A DNA stretch of 64,000 bases from Onstottus_B sp049273855 (lineage in GTDB: Bacteria; Acidobacteriota; Blastocatellia; UBA7656), in contig JBASRN010000270.1 of NCBI GenBank assembly GCA_049273855.1, positions 9,342 to 73,341 on the forward strand, in the 5' to 3' direction. A program made the position numbers and the translations under genes. Positions within the stretch are counted from its first letter, which is position 1, and each line of letters opens with the position of its first letter. The notes under the pieces were generated by a model that was given only the letters and a program-made list of their open reading frames with translations, had not been told where the DNA came from and did not search any database. This document shows, piece after piece, positions 8,325-15,444 of the stretch.

Positions 8325-8978
8325 TCAGCGCTTCGACTCGAATCTCTTATGCCAGTACGCTTCTATGCCGACGGGATCATCAGTGCGAATTACGTGCACC
8401 GTGTTCGCTTTCTCCGGAAGTTGAATCGCGAGCTCGCGCTCTCGGCGCCCCAATGCGTTGCTCCTCCCGATTTTGTAGAACTCTCTTGCCTTTAGAAGAT
8501 AAACAACCCCAATTTCCTCGGCGCTCGCGTTCTCATCATCGAGATTCGCCTTGTCCTCTTGCGCAATCGCCTTGCACATAGCGAGCACATCCTCGAATCC
8601 CTCGCGTTCTCGGCAGTGTTCAGCGACCTTCGAAACTAGCTGACTCTTTGGGCCTAACCGGCGGAAAGTCTTGTCACTCGGGAACCCGCCCTGTTCATGC
8701 GCCTTGAGGCGCAGGTCGCCGGAAACCGGGAAGTGGCCAAGTTCGCGGCAAATAGCGATGAGTTTCCCTATCAGCAGTTCGTCGGAGTAAGCCTTTTGCT
8801 TCTGATTCGGAGCAAGGCCAGCTTCCCGAACCGCGTCACTCCAGCGAGCCCAATATTTACCGTACCAGTCGGACTCCTTGATCCCGGTCTCCGTGAAGAA
8901 TCTCAGCCTACCAAGCGGAACACCCCCGTTCGCTTTCGCAGCGCGTCTTATCTCGTCCAGGATATGCTTCTTGTTCAT
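8325..8978 (-). CDS. GIY-YIG (T5orf172/MUG113-type) protein with N-terminal homing-endonuclease-associated repeats; possibly truncated
   Basis: A 217-residue protein. The N-terminal part has repeats of the helix-turn pattern found next to homing endonucleases (ILDEIRRAAKANGGVPLGRLRFFTETGI, DWYGKYWARWSDAVREAGL; second copy ELGHFPVSGDLRLKAHEQGGFPSDKTFRRLG). The C-terminal domain reads GVVYLLKAREFYKIGRSNALGRRERELAIQLPEKANTVHVIRTDDPVGIEAYWHKRFESKR, a GIY-YIG nuclease-like fold of the T5orf172 group. A TGA comes just before the last conserved 21 residues. I chose ATG at 8978; a TTG at 9014 would overlap the MFS stop as TTGA. Function may be DNA processing, but the target is unknown and activity is doubtful if truncated. 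Confidence 0.72.
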   Translation of the reverse strand: MNKKHILDEIRRAAKANGGVPLGRLRFFTETGIKESDWYGKYWARWSDAVREAGLAPNQKQKAYSDELLIGKLIAICRELGHFPVSGDLRLKAHEQGGFPSDKTFRRLGPKSQLVSKVAEHCREREGFEDVLAMCKAIAQEDKANLDDENASAEEIGVVYLLKAREFYKIGRSNALGRRERELAIQLPEKANTVHVIRTDDPVGIEAYWHKRFESKR

Positions 8979-9010
8979 GCTGATCGGTATTTTGCGCATC
9001 GCGAGAGGAA

Positions 9011-10234
9011 TCAACGAGAATCAGCCACCTTTTCCGATGTCCGATCGTTAAAGGTCAGAGCGAAGAACAATGTGATGACTGCGGCGAATATGCACGGGAT
9101 CAACCAGAACATTCGCCAATCCATGACTTCGTTGGTTTTCACAGCATCGCCCACCTTCCCGGAAACGATCGAGCCAAGCCCGATACCGACGCCATAGGTG
9201 ATCAGCGCGATGAACCCCTGGGCACTGGCGCGAATCTCCCGCGGCGCTTTCTTGTCGACATAAATCTGCCCGGTGACGAAGAAAAAGTCATAGCAGATGC
9301 CGTGCAAAAGAAGGCCGCCGTAAATCATCCACGCCGCCGAGTCGAGGTTGCCGTACGCGAACAACGCATATCGCGCAGCCCATGCCAGCATCCCCACCAG
9401 CAGCATCTTTTTCACGCCCAGGCGAATAAAGAAAAACGGCATCAGAACCATGAAGACGACTTCCGACATCTGCCCAATGCTCTGCTTGGCCGCCGCGTTC
9501 TCCATTTCCAAATAGTTGAGAAACGGATTCGTGAAATTGTAGTAGAAGGCCAACGGGATGGAGATTAGCAATGAACAGAGCACGAATACGAAGAACGACC
9601 TCTCCTTCAGCAACCTGATTGCTTTGAGGCCCAGCACTTCGCCGACACTGACCTTCTTGCCGACATTTTGCGGCGGCGTGTCCGGCAGCGTGAATGAATA
9701 GAGCCCCATCACAATGGAAGCGATCGCAGCCATCTTCATCGGAATTGCCGTCTCTTCGACCTGAGGATAAAACTTGCCCAGAATAAAAGAGATACTCAAC
9801 CCGGCCGCTATCCAGCCGATTGTCCCCCAGACGCGTACCTTGGGGAACTGCGAGTCCGGGGTTTCCATTTGATGAAATGAAATATTGTTGACCAGCGCCA
9901 GCGTCGGCATATAGCTCAGGTTGTAAAGCAACAGGCCGAAGATCAACCAGCCAACCGTTGCAACGTCTGCGGACAGGTAGAGGATGATGGCGCCGAGCAG
10001 ATGAAGCGCACCCATCACTTTCTGCGAGGCGAAGAATCTGTCCGCGATCATGCCGATAAAGAAGGGGGAAATGATGGCGGCGATGTTGTTCATCAGGAAC
10101 GCATAGCCGATTTGACTATTTGTGAAGCCGGGACCCTTCCCCAGGTACGTGCCAAGCGTCACAAACCACGCGCCCCAGACAAAGAACTCGAGAAACATCA
10201 TCACGCTCAGCCGAGTGTACGTCTTCGCATCCAT
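9011..10234 (-). CDS. MFS permease of the nucleoside/sugar:proton symporter type
   Basis: A 407-residue inner-membrane transporter with about twelve hydrophobic segments. The opening YTRLSVMMFLEFFVWGAWFVTLGTYLGK and the segment FFIGMIADRFFASQKVMGALHLLGA match the NupG-type nucleoside/sugar symporter family used for sugars in Bacteroidota and Acidobacteriota. It is last but one in a minus-strand series with a DUF1080 protein, a GMC oxidoreductase and two sugar isomerase-like proteins, which suggests it imports a sugar derived from glycoside breakdown. Substrate is inference. A 127-bp repeat-bearing gap separates it from the DUF1080 gene. Confidence 0.85.
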   Translation of the reverse strand: MDAKTYTRLSVMMFLEFFVWGAWFVTLGTYLGKGPGFTNSQIGYAFLMNNIAAIISPFFIGMIADRFFASQKVMGALHLLGAIILYLSADVATVGWLIFGLLLYNLSYMPTLALVNNISFHQMETPDSQFPKVRVWGTIGWIAAGLSISFILGKFYPQVEETAIPMKMAAIASIVMGLYSFTLPDTPPQNVGKKVSVGEVLGLKAIRLLKERSFFVFVLCSLLISIPLAFYYNFTNPFLNYLEMENAAAKQSIGQMSEVVFMVLMPFFFIRLGVKKMLLVGMLAWAARYALFAYGNLDSAAWMIYGGLLLHGICYDFFFVTGQIYVDKKAPREIRASAQGFIALITYGVGIGLGSIVSGKVGDAVKTNEVMDWRMFWLIPCIFAAVITLFFALTFNDRTSEKVADSR

Positions 10235-10250
10235 TCAACGAGTCTCCACG

Positions 10251-10360
10251 TTCGTAGTACCGCCCTCAGCACGTTTCGTAGTACCGCCTTCAGTCAGGCG
10301 GAAGTTCGCGAGGCTGCAACAGTCCGTCATGAACTTCCGGCTGAAGGCCGTACTATGAAC
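10251..10360. repeat. Inverted repeat, TTCGTAGTACCGCC family
   Basis: Two copies of a TTCGTAGTACCGCC(T/C)TCAG unit at 10251-10273 and 10275-10307 face an inverted copy at 10331-10359 (GAACTTCCGGCTGAAGGCC...TATGAA). The outer arms can pair over about 29 bp with few mismatches. A second element with the same arms is at 51605-51687. Non-coding, between the MFS and DUF1080 genes. Confidence 0.8.
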
Positions 10361-10361
10361 G

Positions 10362-10961
10362 TTACTGGATCTCTCTTACTCGCACGCGGCGGAACGAGAC
10401 GCGCGAGATCAGATCGTGGTTTTGCAAACCAACGAAGCCTTCGGTGGCGCGAGTGCCCTCGAACTCGTTTACCTTCTCGCCGTTCAGTTCGACAGTGTAG
10501 CGCTGACCCACGACTGTTATCTCAAAAAGATTCCACTGGCCTGCAGGCTTGGAAGCCACTCTGGTAGCTGGATGAAAACTGTAGATCGAGCCCGTCTGAA
10601 ACATCAGACCCTTTTCCGCGCAGTCGTCGATTTGAATCTCGTAGCCGTTGTTCACCGCGTACCATGGGTCGTCGCTTTTGTCGGGGAAGCGAACAAACAC
10701 GCCCGAGTTGTTGCACTTGTGGTTGGCCTTCCACTCGACTTGCAGCGTGAAGTTGCGAAACTTTCGCCCTTCGTACCACAGCATTCCCATCCCGCCGTGA
10801 GTAACCAGCGCCCCGTCTTCGACGGTGAAGTTGCCTTTGCCGGCCATTCGCCAACCAGTCACGTCTTTGCCGTTGAACAGATCGATCCACTTGCCGTCCT
10901 TCTTCCGCGGCACCGCGAGCGCAGCAAGCGAAAGGAATAGTATCAACCCGCCAGTTATCAT
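10362..10961 (-). CDS. DUF1080 (3-keto-disaccharide hydrolase-type) exported protein
   Basis: A 199-residue protein with a signal peptide (MITGGLILFLSLAALAVP). The mature part has the DUF1080 signature: WIDLFNGKDVTGWRMAGKGNFTVEDGALVTHGGMGMLWYEGRKFRNFTLQVEWK, then NNSGVFVRFPDKSDDPW and NGYEIQIDD, ending in a concanavalin-like beta sandwich. Members of this family hydrolyse 3-keto-glycosides made by sugar oxidoreductases. It is followed upstream in the transcript by a GMC oxidoreductase that could supply the keto sugar. I chose ATG at 10961; the TTG at 10976 adds five residues before the signal. Enzymatic activity here is inferred from family and context. Confidence 0.85.
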   Translation of the reverse strand: MITGGLILFLSLAALAVPRKKDGKWIDLFNGKDVTGWRMAGKGNFTVEDGALVTHGGMGMLWYEGRKFRNFTLQVEWKANHKCNNSGVFVRFPDKSDDPWYAVNNGYEIQIDDCAEKGLMFQTGSIYSFHPATRVASKPAGQWNLFEITVVGQRYTVELNGEKVNEFEGTRATEGFVGLQNHDLISRVSFRRVRVREIQ

Positions 10962-11035
10962 TGTTCTTTCTCTCAATGTTGTTCCCAGCCTTTCAAGACA
11001 AGACGAGGTTCGAAATCAATCCGCAATCCGCAATC

Positions 11036-12736
11036 CTATAGGTTTCCCTTCTTGTGTTGATCCACAACGTACTCACAAGCCCGAACCGTCAGCGCCATCA
11101 TCGTCAGCGTGGGATTCTGACACCCGATCGAAACAAAACAAGAGCCGTCGGTCACAAACAGGTTCTTCACGTCCCAACTCTGATTGAACTTGTTGAGCAC
11201 CGAGGTCTTGCGGTCGTTCCCCATTCGCGCGGTGCCGACCTCGTGAATGCACAGCCCCGGCGAGGCGAGAAACGGACTGCCGAAGTTGACCTGGAACTTC
11301 GCTTCGTGAGCCATCTCATTCAACGTTTCCAACATGTCCCGAGCCATGGCCTTCTCGTTGTCGCCGTGACTGCAGTCGATGTGCGCTACGGGAATTCCCC
11401 ACGCGTCTTTCATTTCCTTGTCGATCGTCACCCGGTTCTCTTTGCGCGGCAACATCTCGCCCCAGCCGCCAAGCCAGAACGGCGCCGGATCGTTAGTTTC
11501 CCGCACTCTCTTCTTGTACTCCGAACCGAAGCCAGGGATCGACTTGAGCGTCGTCGGCAGCATCCCTCGCTGCACGCCACCCTGCATGCCGTAGCCGCGA
11601 ATGAAGTTGGGATGGCGGTCGTGGACGTTTCTAAACTTCGGTATATAGATGCCGTTCGCCCGCCCGTCGTCGAAGTTGTAGCGGTAATTAGCAACAGCCG
11701 GAACGACTCCCCCTATTGCAATCTGAAAGATGTGGTCCATCAGGTAACGACCCAGCACTCCCGATGAGTTTCCCAACCCGGCCGGATGCTGGCGAGTCGC
11801 GCTGTTCATCAACAGCCGTGTTGATTCAATCGTCGAAGCGCACAACATCACGACTTTGCCGAACACCTCGAAAGTGTTCTTTGTGACTTGATCTATGCAG
11901 GCGACGCCCCTGGCTTTGCCAGTTCTGGTGTCTACGATGACGTGACTCGCGACTGCGTTAGTGCGCAGCGTAAGCCTGCCAGTCTTAGCCGCAGCCGGAA
12001 GCGTCGAGCCGGGGCTGCTGAAGTACGACGAAGTCGTGCAGCCCCGATCGCAGTGACCGCACCAGTGACACGCGGCTCGCCCGTTGTGCCGCTGAGTCAG
12101 TATCGCCGCGCGGCCGATCATCACGCGGCGATCTTTCCACTTTCGCTCGACGCTTTTCTTTAACAGCCACTCGCCGCATGTCATCTTCATCGCCGGTAAG
12201 AACTTTCCATCGGGGAGATTCGGAACGTTCTCGTACGAGCCGCTGACGCCGATGAACTCTTCGACCTTGTCGTAGTACGGAGCAAGCTCGGTGTAACTGA
12301 GTGGCCAATCCTCGCCAAACCCGTCACGGCTCGCGGCCTTCAGCTCGCAGTCCGAAAGCCGATACGTTTGCCGTCCCCAGGTGATCGTGCGCCCGCCGAC
12401 CTGGCGGCCGCGAATCCAGTCGAACTGTTTGCGATCGGGCGTGGTGTAGGGATTGTCGATGTCGTCTACAAAGAATTGATGTCCGTACTCGTTACACGCG
12501 TAGCACTTCGACTGAACGGGCTGGCGCGCGCGAAAGACTTCGCGGTTGCCTAAAGTGCCGCGGTACTTAACTTCGTAGGGCCAGGTGTGCTCGTTGAAGT
12601 CTCTATCGGGATCGAGCTTGCGTCCGGCTTCGAGCACGATCACTCGCATGCCTTTTTCGGTTAGCTCCTTCGCGGCCCATCCGCCGGTCGCGCCTGAACC
12701 GACCACGATTGCGTCGTAGATTTCTTCCTTAGGCAT
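11036..12736 (-). CDS. GMC-family FAD-dependent oxidoreductase
   Basis: A 566-residue flavoprotein of the glucose-methanol-choline family. The FAD-binding motif VGSGATGGWAAKELTEKGMRVIVLEAG is intact at residues 12-36, and the C-terminal part holds the active-site region GTARMGND and NPTLTMMALTVRACEYV. A cysteine cluster CHWCGHCDRGC near residue 220 is typical of this sugar-oxidising bacterial branch and could bind a metal or iron-sulfur cluster. No signal peptide is seen, which is odd if its DUF1080 neighbour is exported; such enzymes sometimes ride on a Tat-bearing partner, absent here. ATG follows GAGAGGTC. A divergent paralogue is at 15445-17154. Confidence 0.9.
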   Translation of the reverse strand: MPKEEIYDAIVVGSGATGGWAAKELTEKGMRVIVLEAGRKLDPDRDFNEHTWPYEVKYRGTLGNREVFRARQPVQSKCYACNEYGHQFFVDDIDNPYTTPDRKQFDWIRGRQVGGRTITWGRQTYRLSDCELKAASRDGFGEDWPLSYTELAPYYDKVEEFIGVSGSYENVPNLPDGKFLPAMKMTCGEWLLKKSVERKWKDRRVMIGRAAILTQRHNGRAACHWCGHCDRGCTTSSYFSSPGSTLPAAAKTGRLTLRTNAVASHVIVDTRTGKARGVACIDQVTKNTFEVFGKVVMLCASTIESTRLLMNSATRQHPAGLGNSSGVLGRYLMDHIFQIAIGGVVPAVANYRYNFDDGRANGIYIPKFRNVHDRHPNFIRGYGMQGGVQRGMLPTTLKSIPGFGSEYKKRVRETNDPAPFWLGGWGEMLPRKENRVTIDKEMKDAWGIPVAHIDCSHGDNEKAMARDMLETLNEMAHEAKFQVNFGSPFLASPGLCIHEVGTARMGNDRKTSVLNKFNQSWDVKNLFVTDGSCFVSIGCQNPTLTMMALTVRACEYVVDQHKKGNL

Positions 12737-12759
12737 TGATGACCTCTCGAGCAGCGCCG

Positions 12760-13254
12760 CTATCGGTTAGCATCGATCTCATGTATCTGCTGCGTAATCG
12801 TCTCGTGATTGACTCCCAACTGCTCGAACAGTGTTACTGAATCGCTCCGGGCATTGGCGAAGATTCCAATGAGAACATCCTCGGCTTCAATTCTTCCACG
12901 TCCATTCTGGCGAGCGTGTTCGAGCGCAGCCGCTAGCGTCGCGCGGAATTCTTCTGAGACCTTTAAGGCGTCGCCCGCATGACTGCCCTGACCTAACCCC
13001 TCGGATATTGCATGCAGGGCAACTTCCGGATCGCGGTTCAGCTTATGCAGCAGGCTTTCAAACTTTAGCGATTCGATTTTGGCATACGCGATTAACGCAT
13101 GTTCTGGAACCAGTTGCGAGTGCTTCAACGCTCTTGCTTGTCTGTAAGCCCCGCGTACAATCCTTTGACCACTTTCAGCAACTTTGCCTGTGTAAACTTC
13201 AAAGCTAATATCGCTTGGGCGTAACCCAAAGTGAGCAAGTAGGGTCTTCATCAA
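12760..13254 (-). CDS. Stand-alone Clp N-terminal (ClpR) repeat protein
   Basis: A 164-residue protein with two copies of the Clp N-terminal helical repeat: ARALKHSQLVPEHALIAYAKIE...LLHKLNRDPEVALHAI near residues 40-85 and LAAALEHARQNGRGRIEAEDVLIGIFANARSDSVTLFEQLGV near 110-150. In ClpA/ClpC this domain binds substrates or adaptors; here no AAA+ module follows. It may be an adaptor, decoy or regulator of a Clp protease. It lies between a sugar TIM-barrel gene (49 bp) and the GMC gene (23 bp) on the same strand, which looks like an operon but makes little functional sense. Confidence 0.72.
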   Translation of the reverse strand: MMKTLLAHFGLRPSDISFEVYTGKVAESGQRIVRGAYRQARALKHSQLVPEHALIAYAKIESLKFESLLHKLNRDPEVALHAISEGLGQGSHAGDALKVSEEFRATLAAALEHARQNGRGRIEAEDVLIGIFANARSDSVTLFEQLGVNHETITQQIHEIDANR

Positions 13255-13303
13255 CTTCGTTGACGCTCCACATCCCGAGACTTCTCATTGCCGGAATCAA
13301 CTC

Positions 13304-14170
13304 TTAGGCGGTGCTCATCTTCAAAACTTCCCTGAGCGTTTCATCCGCCATTCGAGACGGTTTGTACTCCAGTCCCACAAACCCCTGATACCCCGAAGCC
13401 GCGATCGCGCGAAACACGTTGGCGTAGTTGATCTCGCCCGTGCCCGGCTCGTGACGGCCGGGCACGTCCGCTATGTGAAAGTGCGCGATCTTCGCGATGT
13501 TCTTTGTGATGTCCGCGATCACGTTCCCCTCCATGATCTGATGGTGATAGATGTCGAACAACATCTTAAGCGCGGGGCTTCCGACTTCATCGATCATCTC
13601 GAAGCCCTCCTTCGCTGTCTGCAAATAGTAGCCCGGGTGATCGACTTTTATGTTGAGCGGTTCGAGCACAAGTGTTACCTGGGCTTGCTCGGCCAGCGGA
13701 ACGGCAGCCTTCAAAGCCGTGACGTAGTTCGCGTGTTGTTCGGCGCGCGCGATGCGCTTGTCCTCGAAGCCGGTGGTCACAATCAGAGTCTTCACCCCCA
13801 ACCGTTTCGCGGTTACCAGTGACGCTTGAATCTCTGCCACGAAAGTCTTGCGCGCTTCCTCGGAGTTCATATGCTTCCAACCCGAACCCATGATCGTAGC
13901 GATCTCGAGACCGAGCTCGTTCTTCTTCCGAAGGATTGCCTCGACGTCTTTGTTCTTCCACTCCCAGAACTCGAATGCGGGGTAGCCAAGCTTTTTGATC
14001 CGCTCCATTCGGTCGACGAATGGGACCTCGGTGAGGATCATGTCGATGCAGACCGACAGCCTTATCGGGTTGGGTTTCGATTGCGGCAGCGACCTGACAA
14101 GCAGCGGCGCAGCGGCGACAAACGCCGACGCGCCTGCTGCCTGCCTGAGAAAGTGCCTGCGACTGAGCAT
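13304..14170 (-). CDS. Tat-exported hydroxypyruvate isomerase-like TIM-barrel protein
   Basis: A 288-residue protein of the sugar phosphate isomerase/epimerase superfamily. The N-terminus MLSRRHFLRQAAGASAFVAAAPLL is a twin-arginine signal, so the folded enzyme goes to the periplasm. Metal-binding positions fit VLEPLNIKVDHPGYYLQ (Glu), LFDIYHHQIMEGN (Asp-His-His) and HFHIADVPGRHEPGTGEINY, ending with GLEYKP. Such exported isomerase-like proteins are common next to GMC oxidoreductases and DUF1080 proteins and may act on 3-keto sugars. Substrate is inferred only. Confidence 0.85.
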   Translation of the reverse strand: MLSRRHFLRQAAGASAFVAAAPLLVRSLPQSKPNPIRLSVCIDMILTEVPFVDRMERIKKLGYPAFEFWEWKNKDVEAILRKKNELGLEIATIMGSGWKHMNSEEARKTFVAEIQASLVTAKRLGVKTLIVTTGFEDKRIARAEQHANYVTALKAAVPLAEQAQVTLVLEPLNIKVDHPGYYLQTAKEGFEMIDEVGSPALKMLFDIYHHQIMEGNVIADITKNIAKIAHFHIADVPGRHEPGTGEINYANVFRAIAASGYQGFVGLEYKPSRMADETLREVLKMSTA

Positions 14171-14228
14171 GGTTTCTTGGTCCGGGTTTGATGCCCCGCC
14201 TTAGGGAGTCTGTCGGATTAATGGTCTT

Positions 14229-14307
14229 CTCTGCGCTCCGCGGCCTTGTATCGCGGCGGTGAGATATTTTTCGCGACCAGCTAACCGCGGACGCCAAGAC
14301 GCAGAGG
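14229..14307. repeat. Inverted repeat, CTCTGCG/CGCAGAG family
   Basis: CTCTGCGCTCCGCGG at the left faces an inverted copy ending GACGCAGAGG at the right, with an imperfect stem through CCGCGG. Related elements lie at 59676-59750 and, as a single arm, near 36928-36955. It sits between two TIM-barrel genes transcribed in the same direction. Nothing else is seen in the 198-bp gap. Confidence 0.6.
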
Positions 14308-14368
14308 TTCGCCCAGAGAGCGACTAAACCTTCCACTGACCTGAAACGCGGAACTACGAACTGTTCAC

Positions 14369-15241
14369 TCAGGACAGCGTGCGCTTCAAATACTCAAACG
14401 CCTCCCGCACCGATGGCGTCGGGTTTTGGGGTTCGGGCTCGTACTCGATGTTTGCTGCATATTTGAACTTGAGCTTCTTGATCAGTTTCATCGTCTCGAC
14501 GATCGGAGTCGCGCCTTCTCCAAGCTTGTGCTGTGTGCGTTCTGCGTCCTTCGCGCGGTCTTTGATGTGCAGGCTCACGATCCGGCTGTGATGCTCGCGT
14601 ATGTAGGCGACCGGATCGAACCCTGAGGCGAAGAAGTGCCCGATGTCCAGGTTGATACTCATATACTCCGAAGCGCCTTTGAGCGCGCTTGCGAAGTCCT
14701 CCGGCGTTTCAAACTCCTGAGTGCGGTCGCCCTTAAACCACTTCTCGCCGAACCAGTGGTTGTGAAGCCCCATTTTGATCTTGTACTTCTGGCACCATTG
14801 ATCGAGCTTCGGTACGATTGGTTTCTTGACCGACGCGGTCATCACGCTAGTCCCAAGCAGCAGCGCTCCGTTGAAGCCGCGATCCAGATGTTCGTCCGTG
14901 GCCGTGATCGGGAAGTTTACGCAGTAGGCATTGACTCGAATCCCGGCACCGTCGAACTTCTTTCGGGTCGTCATGAAATCAGCTTCCGAAGCTTTCATGG
15001 GGTTGAGGTGCCCGTCCCACAGCTCGATGCTGCTCAAGCCGATCGAGACCATAGCCTCGATCATTTTGTCGACGCTGAAAGTCCGAAACGTGTAGCTCTG
15101 CACGCCCACTTGAATGCCACCAAAGACAGACGGCTTCAGCTTGTCACCCGGTTGGCCGGAGGCGATGCCCCGCATTGAAATGCCGGCCGCGCTTGCGAGC
15201 ACGCCCTTGCCAAAGTCTCTTCGTGTTAGGCGATCGTTCAT
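14369..15241 (-). CDS. Tat-exported sugar phosphate isomerase/epimerase-like protein
   Basis: A 290-residue xylose isomerase-like TIM barrel. MNDRLTRRDFGKGVLASAAGIS is a twin-arginine signal. Barrel motifs include IGLSSIELWDGHL, GLHNHWFGEKW (His), MSINLDIGHFFASGFDPVAYI (Asp, His), VSLHIKDRAKD and YAANIEYEPEP (Glu), which give the metal-binding Glu-Asp-His-Glu set. It heads the minus-strand sugar run and diverges from the second GMC oxidoreductase across a 203-bp promoter region. A periplasmic role in sugar interconversion is inferred. Confidence 0.86.
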   Translation of the reverse strand: MNDRLTRRDFGKGVLASAAGISMRGIASGQPGDKLKPSVFGGIQVGVQSYTFRTFSVDKMIEAMVSIGLSSIELWDGHLNPMKASEADFMTTRKKFDGAGIRVNAYCVNFPITATDEHLDRGFNGALLLGTSVMTASVKKPIVPKLDQWCQKYKIKMGLHNHWFGEKWFKGDRTQEFETPEDFASALKGASEYMSINLDIGHFFASGFDPVAYIREHHSRIVSLHIKDRAKDAERTQHKLGEGATPIVETMKLIKKLKFKYAANIEYEPEPQNPTPSVREAFEYLKRTLS

Positions 15242-15325
15242 TGATCCCCGACGTGCGGCGAAATGCGGCCCGCGCCTCAGGCCTGCGCCGCATCGGGTCG
15301 CATCATACCGACAACCCGGGAGAGT

Positions 15326-15360
15326 GACAAGTAACGATCAGTGGCGGACAAGTGACGATC
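15326..15360. promoter_or_regulatory. Direct repeat, candidate operator between divergent sugar genes
   Basis: GACAAGTAACGATC at 15326-15339 and GACAAGTGACGATC at 15347-15360 differ at one base and are spaced by exactly 21 bp, two helical turns. They lie in the divergent intergenic region between the TIM-barrel gene and the GMC gene. This spacing suits cooperative binding of a regulator on one DNA face. The regulator is unknown. Confidence 0.45.
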
Positions 15361-15444
15361 TTGCTTCGCCGCTGAACGCTGTGATAACTTCCGCGCGCCG
15401 AAGTAGCACAACCTGCCAGCTTTTGATCTCAGGGCGGAGGGCCA

